Source: Microbacterium sp. BH-3-3-3
GTDB taxonomy: Bacteria > Actinomycetota > Actinomycetes > Actinomycetales > Microbacteriaceae
Length of the DNA: 64,000 nt
Assembly (NCBI RefSeq): GCF_001792815.1
Contig: NZ_CP017674.1
Location: 1,984,001-2,048,000 of the forward strand
Reading direction: 5' to 3'
How positions within the stretch are numbered: position 1 is the first letter of the stretch; each line of letters opens with the position of its first letter. The position numbers were made by a program, and so were the translations under genes. The notes under the pieces were generated by a model. It was given only the letters and a program-made list of their open reading frames with translations. It made no database searches and was not told the origin of the DNA. Below are positions 42,454-51,449 of this stretch, one piece after another.

Positions 42454-43611
42454 ATGGCGAAGAAAGACGCGAAGAAGCCCGCGATCGACGAGAAGGCGTT
42501 CGTCGACGCGTCGTCAGAGGCGCGGTCGCGCTACGGCCGGTTCAATCTCGCGATCGTCGGGACCTCCGGAGTGGGCAAGTCGTCGCTCGTCAACGCCGTG
42601 TTCGGGCGCGACTGGGCGAAGGTCGGACGAGGGCTCCCGGTCACGCGCGGGGTGCAGTTCTACAGCGACGACTCCCTCGGCATCTGGGACGTCGAGGGCT
42701 TCGAGATCGGATCGCCCATTCCGCCCGATCAGCAACTCCGAAACCACCTCGACGCGATCGCGGCGCACTCCGGCGACCACCAGATCTCGGTCGTCTGGTA
42801 CTGCGTGAAGGCCAACGACGATCGCCTCACGCCCGCCGACATCGCCATGATCCGTGAACTCGACGCCCGTGGACTTCCCGTCATCCTGGTGCTCACCAAG
42901 GTCGATTGGATCAAGAACCCGATCACCGGGCATCAGAGCGTGGCCAAAGACGTGGAGGCCTTCGTCGACTGGCTGAACGACCCGACCGATGCCGCGACCG
43001 GCGAACGCCTACGTGTGCCGTATCGGCGCGTCATCCTCACCTCTACGCGCGACCGGCACGGGAAGGGGAAGGGGCACGGCCTCGGTGACCTTGTCACCGA
43101 GACGCTCGCCCTCGCTCCCGAGCGTGACAAGGACGCCTTTCGCATCGCACAGCGCCTCAACCTCCCGTGGAAGCGCGAGATGGCTCGCCCGATCATCGCG
43201 GCAGCGGCCGCGGCAGCCGCGGGAGCGGCGACCGTTCCGCTTCCTGTCTCGGATGCTTTCACTCTTGCGCCGATCCAGCTCACGATGATGGGGCGGATCG
43301 CCGCGGTCTACGACCTCGAGGTCAAGACGATGCTCTCGGCCGGAGCCCTCGCCCAGTTCGGCGTGCAGGTGGCGGGTCGGGCTCTGGCGACGAGCTTCCT
43401 GAAGCTGATCCCCGGCGCCGGCGTCGTGGTGAATGCGGCGGTGGCGGGCGCCCTCACGGCGGCGACCGGAGAGAGCTGGCTGAGGATCTGCGAACTCCTG
43501 CACACGGGCAAGATCGACGTCCGCAAGCTCGACCAGGAGTGGGCCAAGTACGCGCCGAACTTCATGGACGTCGCCCGGAAGCTGATCGAGCGGCGGGTGC
43601 TGAAGAAGTAG
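42454..43611 (+). CDS. GTPase with C-terminal DUF697-like membrane domain
   Basis: A 385-residue protein. The G domain (about 30-225) has G1 GTSGVGKSS, G3 DVEG, G4 TKVD and a Thr between (LPVTRG). The C-terminal part (about 240-385) is rich in Ala/Gly helices, with PIIAAAAAAAAGAATVPLPV-x-DAFTLAPIQ-MGRIAAVYDL, the DUF697 (YcjF-like) pattern. Such proteins may remodel membranes or respond to stress. A start at 42433 (ATG, 7 codons earlier) is also possible. No clear partner. Confidence 0.8.
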   Translation: MAKKDAKKPAIDEKAFVDASSEARSRYGRFNLAIVGTSGVGKSSLVNAVFGRDWAKVGRGLPVTRGVQFYSDDSLGIWDVEGFEIGSPIPPDQQLRNHLDAIAAHSGDHQISVVWYCVKANDDRLTPADIAMIRELDARGLPVILVLTKVDWIKNPITGHQSVAKDVEAFVDWLNDPTDAATGERLRVPYRRVILTSTRDRHGKGKGHGLGDLVTETLALAPERDKDAFRIAQRLNLPWKREMARPIIAAAAAAAAGAATVPLPVSDAFTLAPIQLTMMGRIAAVYDLEVKTMLSAGALAQFGVQVAGRALATSFLKLIPGAGVVVNAAVAGALTAATGESWLRICELLHTGKIDVRKLDQEWAKYAPNFMDVARKLIERRVLKK

Positions 43612-43799
43612 CGCGTCCGGCGTCGGGGTCGCACGATCGAGCCCGGGAAGGGCGGAGGGCGAGGGACGAGCGGAGGGCGGATGCCGTTGAGGCGTCCTCC
43701 CGTGGCCCCATCCCCTCCGCTGGTCACGGCTCCCCGCACCGCAATCGACCAAGCCTCCCGACCCCCGCGCCCCCGCCGCGTGAAACGCTGGGAGGCACC

Positions 43800-44459
43800 A
43801 TGACCGACGAAACCCCCGCCGACCGCCTCCGCGCCGCCCTCGAACACCCCGATGCGTCCGCGCGCCTGCAGTCCGCGCTCGCCGCGGGAACGCGACCCGA
43901 CGACAGTTACGTCGCCGAGCTGGTGGCCCGGTGCGCGGTCGAGCCCGACTTCTTCGTGCGCGACATGCTGACCTGGGCGCTCACGCGGCACGACCCGGCC
44001 CGCACCGTGCCGGCGCTGCTTCCCGAAGTGGCATCCGAGGTCCCCCAGGCGCGCAGCCAAGCGCTGCACACGCTGTCGAAGATCGGCGACCCCGCGGCGT
44101 TCACGGCGATCACCCCGGCGGTGCTGCGCGATCGGCACCCTGAGGTGGCGCGGGCGGCGTGGCGAACGGCATCCGGGCTCGTTCCCGACGGCGAGCACGA
44201 GAGCCTCGCCGACGAACTGTCGACCCAGTTCGGGCGCGGCGACCATGACACGCAGCGCAGCCTCAGCCGCGCGTTCGCCGCCATCGGATTCCGGGCCGAG
44301 GCGGCCGTCGCGCGCGCGGCCGCGTCGCCCTACGACGTCGTGAGCGCCCACGCGCGGGCCACGGCGATCGTCATGGACGACCCCGACACCGAGTTCGCCG
44401 AGGCCGTCGTCGAAGCGCGGCGGGTGGTCGCGCAGCGGGCGCTGCCCGCGGAGGAGTGA
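43800..44459 (+). CDS. HEAT-repeat protein
   Basis: A 219-residue protein of about five HEAT-like helical pairs: EPDFFVRDMLTWALTRHDPA, EVPQARSQALHTLSKIGDPA, RHPEVARAAWRTASGLV and DTQRSLSRAFAAIGF. ATG 43800 follows GGGAGG. HEAT arrays bind proteins or act as PBS-lyase-like scaffolds. No enzymatic residues are visible. It is convergent with the DUF1295 gene only 12 bases away. Confidence 0.85.
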   Translation: MTDETPADRLRAALEHPDASARLQSALAAGTRPDDSYVAELVARCAVEPDFFVRDMLTWALTRHDPARTVPALLPEVASEVPQARSQALHTLSKIGDPAAFTAITPAVLRDRHPEVARAAWRTASGLVPDGEHESLADELSTQFGRGDHDTQRSLSRAFAAIGFRAEAAVARAAASPYDVVSAHARATAIVMDDPDTEFAEAVVEARRVVAQRALPAEE

Positions 44460-44471
44460 CGCCTCCAGGAC

Positions 44472-45410
44472 TTACCGCCGCGCCGCCTTCGCCGACGGCG
44501 CGGTGAGCGAAGGAATCAGCACGGGCGTGCCGTCACGGTACGCGCGGTAGTCGGCGCGGTCGCCCCAGCGCTCGTCGGCGCGCTTCTCGAGCAACGGGAT
44601 GCCGCTGACCCGGGTGAGCAGAAGGATGACGAAGAGCGGCGAGAGGACCGCGATCCACTGCCACCCCTGCAGCACCGGCACCGCGACGAGGAAGACGCCG
44701 ACCCACACGAGGATCTCGCCGAAGTAGTTGGGGTGTCGCGAACGCGACCACAGGCCCGTGCGGATGAACTCGCCCTTGTTCGCCGGGTCGGCGCGGAACG
44801 CCTGCTTCTGCAGGTCGGCGACCACCTCGAGCACCATTCCGAGCAGCCAGACCACGATGCCCGCCACGGCGAAACCGTCGAGGGGCGCCCGGTCGGTGGC
44901 ATCCGCGCTCATCGCGATCCACGCGGCCGAGGCGGTGAGAGCGACCCACAGGCCCTGGATGCACCACACCTGGAAGAAACGAAGCGGCTTCGTCTTGATC
45001 TCGTCGAACCGTCCGTCGGAGCCTGAGCGGTGCACGCGCGCGAACAGGAACGACCCCAGGCGCGCGGCCCACAGCACCACCATGGCGGCGAGGATCCATC
45101 CGCGGGCATCCTGCGCGGGCGCGAGGAACGCCAGCGCGACGGACACCGAGATGAACGTCAGGCTGCCGGTGAGGTCGAAGAACCGCTCGGTGCGGCGAAG
45201 CGCCGAGGGCACGAAGACGAGGAACTGGATGACGAAGGCCGCGGCCACCGCGAGGGCGAACACCGGGATGCCACCGACCTGCGCGCCGCGATGGCTGCCG
45301 GCTACGGCGACCCCGGCGCCGATGGCGAGGGCCACGACGACGGCGACGATGGCCTTGCGGTTCTGCGTGTCGGCGGACCCGTTGGTGGTGGGGGGAACGG
45401 GTGCGGTCAT
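44472..45410 (-). CDS. DUF1295 membrane protein (steroid 5-alpha-reductase-like)
   Basis: A 312-residue integral membrane protein with 6-8 helices. RFFQVWCIQGLWVALTASA, then FRADPANKGEFIRTGLWSRSRHPNYFGEILVWVGVFL and RADERWGDRADYRAYRDGTPVLIP match the DUF1295/isoprenylcysteine-methyltransferase-like C-terminal signature. Possibly a reductase of a lipid or isoprenoid. ATG overlaps the acyl-CoA ligase stop (ATGA), suggesting a lipid-related operon. Confidence 0.9.
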   Translation of the reverse strand: MTAPVPPTTNGSADTQNRKAIVAVVVALAIGAGVAVAGSHRGAQVGGIPVFALAVAAAFVIQFLVFVPSALRRTERFFDLTGSLTFISVSVALAFLAPAQDARGWILAAMVVLWAARLGSFLFARVHRSGSDGRFDEIKTKPLRFFQVWCIQGLWVALTASAAWIAMSADATDRAPLDGFAVAGIVVWLLGMVLEVVADLQKQAFRADPANKGEFIRTGLWSRSRHPNYFGEILVWVGVFLVAVPVLQGWQWIAVLSPLFVILLLTRVSGIPLLEKRADERWGDRADYRAYRDGTPVLIPSLTAPSAKAARR

Positions 45411-47248
45411 GATGCGGCTCCTCGGTACAGGGTGTCGATCGTGTCGGCGGCGCGATGCAGCACCTCGCGGCGCTTGATCTTGAGCGTGGGGGTGACGAGC
45501 TCGCGGTCGTCGAGGTCGGCGAGCACGAGGGTGAACCGGCGCACCTGCTCGCTGCGCGCGACGAGGGCGTTGGCGGCGTCGACGGTGGACTGCAGGTGCG
45601 CGCACAGGAGCGGCTCGTCGATCGCGCGGAGTTCTCCCGGTGAGCCGGGCTCGAGCACCGCGCCGTTCGCGGCGGCCCACGTGGCGGACTGCTCGGGGTC
45701 GAGGATGAGCAGGGCCGAGAGGTAGGGCTTGCCCTCGCCGACCATCACGGCGTGCTGCACGAGTGGGCTCGCCTCGACGGCGCCCTCCCAGCGGGCGGGG
45801 ACCACGGTCTTGCCGTTCGAGGTGACGATGACGTCCTTCAGGCGGCCTTCGAGGATCAGGCGCCCCCCGTCGTCGATGCGGCCCAGGTCTCCCGTGCGGA
45901 AGAAGCCGTCGACGAAGGCGTCGGCGTCGTGGCGGGGGTCGCGGTACCCGGCGAACACGCCCACCCCGCGGGCGAGCACCTCGCCCTCGGCGCTGATGCG
46001 CACCGTCGAGCCGGGCAGCGGAAGCCCGACCGTGCCCGAGACGATGCGTCCGGGCAGGTTGCCCGTCAGCGGCGCGGTGGTCTCGGTGAGCCCGTAGCCC
46101 TCGATGACCGGAACCCCGATCCCGCGGAAGAACAGCGACAGGATGCCGTCGAGGGTCGCCCCGCCCGACAGGATGTAGCCGACGCGTCCGCCCATCACCG
46201 CGCGCAGCCGCGAGTAGAAGAGGGCGTCGAAGACGGCGGCGCGCACGCGGAGGCCGAGGGGAACGCGGCGGCGATGGCCGGCATCCTGCTTCTCGGCGAA
46301 GCGTCCGCGGGCGACGGCCGTCGACACGGCGCGCGCCCAGACCCGGCCCAGACCCTTCGCGGCCGCCTTGTCGGCGGCGGCAGCCTGGATCTTCTGCAGC
46401 ACGCGCGGCACGACGACGAGGAACGTCGGGCGCAGCACCGCCAGGGCGGGCACGACCTTCGCCGGGTCGGAGAGGTGCGCGATGCGCATGCCGCTGGCGA
46501 TGCAGATCAACTGCAGGCCGCGGGCGAGCACGTGCGCGAGCGGAAGGAAGATGATCGTGTTGCCCGTCGGGGTGACCACCTCGCGGTAGGCCGCGGCGAT
46601 GTTGAGCACCTGCCCGAGGAAGTTCGCGTGCGTGAGCACGGCGCCCTTCGGCTCGCCCGTCGTACCCGAGGTGTAGACGATCGTCGCGGGGTCGTCGTGC
46701 CCCGCGAGCGTGCGCCGGCTCTCGAGCTCGGCGTCGGAGACGTGCGCGCCGAGCGCGACGAGGTCGTCGAGCGAGGGGATGCCATCGACTCCCCGCATCG
46801 TCCAGGTGCCGAGCGCGTCGGTCCCCGCCTGCGCGAGCGCCGCGTCCAGCAGGTCGGCGTGCGCGCGCGACCCGGCGACGGCCAGGCGCACGCCGGCATC
46901 GTGCACGATCGCATCGACCTGCGATGCCGACGAGGAGTCGTAGACCGGAACGACGACGCCACCGGCGAACCAGGTCGCGAGATCGGCGACGGCCCACTCG
47001 TAGCGAGTCGGAGCCATGATGGCGACCGTGTCGCCCGCGGTGAGGCCGGCACCCATCATTCCCTTGGCGAGACTGCGCACGTCGTCGAGGAACGCGGCGG
47101 TCGTCACCGAGCGCCACGACGAGGCGTCGTCGGTGGGCACCTCGAAGGCCACGTGCTCGGGAGCCTCGGCCGCTCGACGCGCGAGCAGGTCGGTCACGTT
47201 GGCGAACGCATCCAGGCGGGCCAAGGCAGGCGTGGTCGTCTCGAGCAT
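45407..47248 (-). CDS. Long-chain fatty acid-CoA ligase (AMP-dependent)
   Basis: A 613-residue ANL-superfamily ligase similar to the FadD15 type. P-loop TIVYTSGTTGEPKGAVLTHANF, FLPLAHVLARGLQL, YGLTETTAPLTGNLPG, FFRTGDLGRIDDGGRLILEGRLKDVIVTSNGKTVVP, and the catalytic Lys in the tail TPTLKIKRREVL are all present. It activates fatty acids to acyl-CoA via acyl-AMP. ATG 47248 is preceded by CCGGAGGA. It is coupled to the DUF1295 gene. Confidence 0.94.
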   Translation of the reverse strand: MLETTTPALARLDAFANVTDLLARRAAEAPEHVAFEVPTDDASSWRSVTTAAFLDDVRSLAKGMMGAGLTAGDTVAIMAPTRYEWAVADLATWFAGGVVVPVYDSSSASQVDAIVHDAGVRLAVAGSRAHADLLDAALAQAGTDALGTWTMRGVDGIPSLDDLVALGAHVSDAELESRRTLAGHDDPATIVYTSGTTGEPKGAVLTHANFLGQVLNIAAAYREVVTPTGNTIIFLPLAHVLARGLQLICIASGMRIAHLSDPAKVVPALAVLRPTFLVVVPRVLQKIQAAAADKAAAKGLGRVWARAVSTAVARGRFAEKQDAGHRRRVPLGLRVRAAVFDALFYSRLRAVMGGRVGYILSGGATLDGILSLFFRGIGVPVIEGYGLTETTAPLTGNLPGRIVSGTVGLPLPGSTVRISAEGEVLARGVGVFAGYRDPRHDADAFVDGFFRTGDLGRIDDGGRLILEGRLKDVIVTSNGKTVVPARWEGAVEASPLVQHAVMVGEGKPYLSALLILDPEQSATWAAANGAVLEPGSPGELRAIDEPLLCAHLQSTVDAANALVARSEQVRRFTLVLADLDDRELVTPTLKIKRREVLHRAADTIDTLYRGAAS

Positions 47249-47508
47249 GTGTCCTCCGGTGCGAGTGCGCGGCCTTCGGAGCGACGGGCCGCCGATCAGT
47301 GTTCGGAGGAGTGCGTGAATCGGATGGGTACTGCGTGCGAGGGAGGGGAGGAAGGGAGGGGTCCCCCCGTCAAGCCCCGACCTTTTCAGGCATCTCCTCA
47401 AGGCGGGGGAGTACCGTCTCATCCGGTCTGCGCGACTGCACGTGCTCAGGTCGACTCCTCTGGTGTCGTCGAGAGCGTGGGGTCGCGATCGAACACGAGA
47501 CGGAGGCG

Positions 47509-48693
47509 ATGACCATCAGCACGATGACCGCCTCCGCGCCGACCGTGCAGCGCGCCGCGGCCGAGGCCGCCCCCGGCCCCCTCTCGCACGTGCGCACCCT
47601 GCCGTCGCTCACGGGGCTGCGCTGGGCGACCGCGATGCTGATCTTCGGCCACCACATCATGGCGGTCGAGTACTTCGGCGGGAACGCCGGGGTCGTCTGG
47701 GGCGTGCTGTTCGAGGCCGGCAAGACCGGGGTGACGCTGTTCTTCATCCTCTCGGGCTTCGTGCTGGCGTGGGGCTACAAGCCGCAGCAGTCGGCGCGGT
47801 CGTTCTGGTGGCACCGTTTCGCCCGCGTCTATCCCCTGCACCTCGTCGGCGTCGGGCTCGCGCTGGTCGCCGCGGCGACACTGGTGCCCGAGATCCGCGC
47901 CGATGGCGCGGCGCCCGTCGTCGCCAACGTCCTCCTCGTCAACGGCTGGGTGCCCGACTGGTGGCAGGCGGGCAACCCCGCGAGCTGGTCGCTGGTGTGC
48001 GAGGCGTTCTTCTACCTGAGCTTCCCGTTCCTGATCCGCCCCCTCGTGCGCGCGTCGAACCGCACCCTCGTGGTGGTGGTCGTGGCATCCCTGGTCCTCG
48101 TGGCCCTCATGCCCCAGATCGCCGCGGTGTCGCCCGTGCCCCTGTCGGCCGCATCGACACCGCTGCTGCGTATGCCCGAGTTCGTCATCGGCGTGAGTCT
48201 GGCGTTGCTGATGAAGAACAGCGACTGGCGTCCCGTGCGCCTCGCGCTCGCGGTGCCGCTCGCCCTCGCCGGATACGCGCTGTCAGAGGCCCCGACCCTT
48301 CCCGGCACCGACGTGCACCCCGGCCTCGCCGCGACCGTCGGCTTCTTCGCCCTGCTCGTCGCCTCGCTCGCCGACGCCGACGCCCGGTCGAACTCGACGT
48401 TCCTGGCCCGGCCGCTCTGGCAGGAACTCGGTCGCATCTCGTTCGCGTTCTACCTCGTGCACCTGCTCGTGATCGCGTCGGTGTCGTCGGCCTGGCCCGA
48501 CGGGCATCCGCAGCTGCCGTGGCGGCGCGCGGTGCTGCTCGCGCTCGCCGCGTTCGGAATCGCCCTGGCGATCGCGTGGGTGCTGCACAAGGCGGTCGAG
48601 GTCCCCGCGCAGCGGTGGCTGCTGCGCCGCGATCGGGCACGCGCGACGGCTCGCTCGACCGCGACCCTGGCGACGGCCGACGCCCGCCGGTAG
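47509..48693 (+). CDS. Acyltransferase family 3 membrane protein
   Basis: A 394-residue integral membrane acyltransferase (OafA/YrhL type). The motifs are TLPSLTGLRWATAMLIFGHHI (catalytic His region, R/H), GKTGVTLFFILSGFVLAWGY, WWHRFARVYPLHLVG and WSLVCEAFFYLSFPFLI. About 10 helices. It O-acylates a cell-surface glycan or lipid. ATG 47509 follows a GGAGGCG site. Confidence 0.92.
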   Translation: MTISTMTASAPTVQRAAAEAAPGPLSHVRTLPSLTGLRWATAMLIFGHHIMAVEYFGGNAGVVWGVLFEAGKTGVTLFFILSGFVLAWGYKPQQSARSFWWHRFARVYPLHLVGVGLALVAAATLVPEIRADGAAPVVANVLLVNGWVPDWWQAGNPASWSLVCEAFFYLSFPFLIRPLVRASNRTLVVVVVASLVLVALMPQIAAVSPVPLSAASTPLLRMPEFVIGVSLALLMKNSDWRPVRLALAVPLALAGYALSEAPTLPGTDVHPGLAATVGFFALLVASLADADARSNSTFLARPLWQELGRISFAFYLVHLLVIASVSSAWPDGHPQLPWRRAVLLALAAFGIALAIAWVLHKAVEVPAQRWLLRRDRARATARSTATLATADARR

Positions 48694-48702
48694 CATCGCC
48701 GG

Positions 48703-48861
48703 ATGTTCTCGGCCGTCGGCGGTGCCCACCTGCTCATCCTGTTGCTCACCTGGGGCCTCGGTCTCGTGGTGGTCGGCGCAGCGCTGTACGTGGTGGTGCG
48801 CCTCGCCGTGCTCGCCGCGCTGAAGGCGCACACGCGGTGGATCGACGGCGGGAAGCCCTAG
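48703..48861 (+). CDS. Small single-pass membrane protein (52 aa)
   Basis: It encodes HLLILLLTWGLGLVVVGAAL within a single membrane helix and a Lys/Arg-containing tail (AHTRWIDGGKP). ATG lies exactly six bases after TAGCAT, a leaderless -10 pattern repeated elsewhere in the window, and it begins 9 bases after the acyltransferase stop. Function unknown. Confidence 0.55.
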   Translation: MFSAVGGAHLLILLLTWGLGLVVVGAALYVVVRLAVLAALKAHTRWIDGGKP

Positions 48862-48960
48862 CCGCGTCACCGGAACGGGCGCGCCACCGGAACAGGCTGA
48901 TCCGTTCCGCTGCCGCATCCGGCCCATTCGCCGTTCAGCAACGCCTCGGTACACTTCCCT

Positions 48961-50508
48961 GTGCCCGAAACGCCCTCGAACCCCGACCTCGACGCCCCTC
49001 ACGACGCGCCCCGCGACGTGCCGCGCGACGTGGCGACCGACTCGGCCCTCGACGCCGGGGCCGCGGCATCCATCGATCCGACCGAGCTCGAGATCGCGCT
49101 GCGCGTCATTGACGCCGCCGCATCCCTCGACCCCGAAGACCCCGCGTACATCGCCCTGCGCCGCCAGACCGGAAAGCTCTACAAAGACGTCAAGCGCCAG
49201 TCGCGCCGTGAGAAGCGTCAGCGCATCGCCGATGCCGACCGCGCGGTCGTGGCCGCGACCGCGACGGGGGCCGCCGACCGCATCGACGACGAGACGCGCG
49301 GCATTCCGCTGGCGACCCGCGCGACCACACCGTTCGCGGGCGAGCTGATCAAGGCGCGCGCCTGCTACATCTGCAAAGAGGACTACACCCTCGTCGACGC
49401 GTTCTACCACCAGCTCTGCCCCGACTGCGCGGCCATGAGCCACGCCAAGCGCGACGCCCGCACCGACCTCACCGGCAAGCGCGCGCTGCTCACCGGCGGT
49501 CGCGCGAAGATCGGCATGTACATCGCGCTGCGCCTGCTGCGCGACGGCGCGCACACGACCATCACCACGCGCTTCCCGCGCGATGCGGTGCGGCGCTTCT
49601 CGTCGCTGCCCGACAGCGCCGACTGGATCCACCGGCTCAAGGTCGTCGGCATCGACCTGCGCGACCCCGCCCAGGTGATCGGACTCGCCGAGTCCGTGGC
49701 ATCCGCGGGTCCGCTCGACATCCTCATCAACAACGCCGCGCAGACCGTGCGGCGCTCGCCGGGGGCATACAAACCCCTGGTGGATGCCGAACTGGCACCG
49801 CTTCCCGATGGCCCGCTGCCCGAGCTGCTCACCTTCGGCCACACCAACGATGCCCACCCGCTCGCGCTCGCGCAGTCGGTGTCGTCGCATCCGATCCTCG
49901 CGGCCGCCGCCCGCACCGCCGACGAGCTCACCGCCGAGGCGATGGCCGCGGGCTCCTCGTCGCTCGACCGTCTGGCCGCGGGCACCGCGATCGACGCGGG
50001 CGGCCTCGTGCCCGACGAGGACCGCATCAACAGCTGGACGCAGCACGTCGACCAGGTCGAGCCGCTCGAGATGCTCGAGGTGCAGCTGGCCAACATGACC
50101 GCGCCGTTCCTGCTCGTCAGCCGCCTGCGCCCGGCCATGGCCGCCTCGACCGCTGAGCGCAAGTACATCGTCAACGTCTCGGCGATGGAGGGCGTGTTCG
50201 GCCGCGGATACAAGGGCCCCGGCCACCCGCACACCAACATGGCCAAGGCCGCGCTGAACATGCTCACCCGCACGAGCGCGCGCGAGATGTTCGAGAGCGA
50301 CCGCATCCTCATGACGGCCGTCGACACCGGCTGGATCACCGACGAGCGCCCGCACTTCACCAAGGTGCGACTCGCCGAGGAGGGCTTCCACGCCCCGCTC
50401 GACCTCGTCGACGGCGCCGCCCGTGTGTACGACCCGATCGTGCGCGGCGAGGCCGGCGAGGACCTGTTCGGCATCTTCTTGAAGGATTACCGCAAGAGCT
50501 CGTGGTGA
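48961..50508 (+). CDS. SDR-family protein with N-terminal zinc knuckle
   Basis: A 515-residue protein. The acidic N-terminus (1-50) leads to a helix with Arg/Lys repeats (about 75-90: KDVKRQSRREKRQR), then a four-Cys site C135-x2-C138-x14-C153-x2-C156. The Rossmann domain begins at about 170: ALLTGGRAKIGMYIALRL, DILINNAAQTVRRSPGAYKP, NVSAMEG. At the position of the catalytic Tyr there is Thr425 (HTNMAK, K429 kept), so classical dehydrogenase chemistry is unlikely. GTG 48961 follows TACACT by 5 bases (leaderless). Function unknown. Confidence 0.85.
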   Translation: MPETPSNPDLDAPHDAPRDVPRDVATDSALDAGAAASIDPTELEIALRVIDAAASLDPEDPAYIALRRQTGKLYKDVKRQSRREKRQRIADADRAVVAATATGAADRIDDETRGIPLATRATTPFAGELIKARACYICKEDYTLVDAFYHQLCPDCAAMSHAKRDARTDLTGKRALLTGGRAKIGMYIALRLLRDGAHTTITTRFPRDAVRRFSSLPDSADWIHRLKVVGIDLRDPAQVIGLAESVASAGPLDILINNAAQTVRRSPGAYKPLVDAELAPLPDGPLPELLTFGHTNDAHPLALAQSVSSHPILAAAARTADELTAEAMAAGSSSLDRLAAGTAIDAGGLVPDEDRINSWTQHVDQVEPLEMLEVQLANMTAPFLLVSRLRPAMAASTAERKYIVNVSAMEGVFGRGYKGPGHPHTNMAKAALNMLTRTSAREMFESDRILMTAVDTGWITDERPHFTKVRLAEEGFHAPLDLVDGAARVYDPIVRGEAGEDLFGIFLKDYRKSSW

Positions 50509-50536
50509 GGTCGGCCGCGGGTCGCGTTCCGCGCGC

Positions 50537-50560
50537 GTGAGTGTGCAGGACACGCCGTGC
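50537..50560 (+). repeat. Half copy of extragenic palindrome family A
   Basis: GAGTGTGCAGGACACGCC resembles the left arm of the family A palindrome (GAGTGTCCAGGACACGCC) but has no matching right arm nearby. Confidence 0.55.
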
Positions 50561-50589
50561 TGGCGGGGTGCTGTGCGGCGGTGCGCGGT

Positions 50590-50672
50590 GTTGAGTGTCC
50601 GGAACACGCCGTGCGGGCGGGCGGCTTTGCGGCGTGTCTTGGACACTGAACGGTGGTTGGACCGCCCGCGGG
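50590..50672. repeat. Extragenic palindrome family A, copy 1
   Basis: The left arm TTGAGTGTCCGGAACACGCC and right arm GGCGTGTCTTGGACACTGAA can fold back on each other. The 83-base unit is repeated as a direct copy at 50740, with a 150-base period. Confidence 0.75.
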
Positions 50673-50739
50673 GGTGTGACGCTGTCGCGTCGCGCGCGTT
50701 GTTGGTGCGCCGCGCTGCGCTGTCGCGCCGTGCCCCGGT

Positions 50740-50822
50740 GTTGAGTGTCCAGGACACGCCGTGCGGGCGCGAGGCTCTGCGGCGCGTCTTGGACACTCAA
50801 CGGCGGTTGGACCGCGCGCGGG
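50740..50822. repeat. Extragenic palindrome family A, copy 2
   Basis: TTGAGTGTCCAGGACACGCC is followed 20 bases later by GGCGCGTCTTGGACACTCAA, making a long hairpin. The last 20 bases (GGTTGGACCGCGCGCGGG) match copy 1. It lies between convergent SDR and NUDIX genes. Confidence 0.8.
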
Positions 50823-50825
50823 CGC

Positions 50826-51233
50826 TCAGGCGGGCAGGAAGAACTCGCGGGCGAGGGGGGCGATCTCGAGCCCGGATGCCGTTGCGGCGGTGACCCAGCG
50901 GAGTTCGGCGATCTCGGCATCCGGGACCGGCTGCTGGTCGCCGATGTCGACGCGGAACACCTCGGCCACGACCTCGAAGCCCGGCTCGTTCGCGGCGCTC
51001 GCGGTGAAGGAGCCGAGCGGCTCGAGCGTGTCGGGCGAGACGCGCACGCCGATCTCTTCAGCCAGCTCGCGGGCGAGCGTCTCGGCCGGCGTCTCGCCGG
51101 GGTCGGGCTTGCCGCCGGGCTGCATGAACGCCGTCGTGCCGGCCTTGCGCACGACGAGCAAGCGGCCATCGGCGTCGGTGATGACCGCGGCCGAGACGTG
51201 GATACGGCGCGGGGGAGTGGCATCCGGGATCAC
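50826..51233 (-). CDS. NUDIX hydrolase
   Basis: A 135-residue NUDIX protein. The NUDIX box is GGKPDPGETPAETLARELAEEIGV (G-x5-E-x7-REx2EExGx), with the RExxEE replaced by RELAEE, fully conserved. Flanking strands VSAAVITDADGRLLVVRK and FEVVAEVFRVD fit a nucleotide or sugar-nucleotide hydrolase. GTG 51233 is preferred; a longer frame runs through a palindromic repeat. Substrate unknown. Confidence 0.88.
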   Translation of the reverse strand: MIPDATPPRRIHVSAAVITDADGRLLVVRKAGTTAFMQPGGKPDPGETPAETLARELAEEIGVRVSPDTLEPLGSFTASAANEPGFEVVAEVFRVDIGDQQPVPDAEIAELRWVTAATASGLEIAPLAREFFLPA

Positions 51234-51270
51234 TCCGGCACGGTAGCACTCACCCGGGCGCGGGAAGGAT

Positions 51271-51334
51271 CGTCGAGTGTCCAGGACATGCCGCTGCGCG
51301 TGGGGTGGGTGCGGAGTGTCTTGGACACTCGACG
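51271..51334. repeat. Extragenic palindrome family A, copy 3
   Basis: CGTCGAGTGTCCAGGACA (51271-51288) and TGTCTTGGACACTCGACG (51317-51334) pair over 18 bases, with one G-T wobble. It is upstream of the NUDIX gene. Confidence 0.8.
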
Positions 51335-51449
51335 GCGTGTGGGCGAGGTGCGAACGAGCCGCTCGCGCCGATACGCTCACGACCCACGCCGCCGCAGCCC
51401 CACCCGCGCGCCCCCGCAGCTGCACTGCGCCCGCCCGCACCCCCCCCCG

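Noticed and set aside
48283..50796. 800-residue open frame antisense to the zinc-knuckle SDR
   Set aside because: Arg/Gly/His-rich translation, no domain, and it runs through family A palindromes; a shadow of codon bias.
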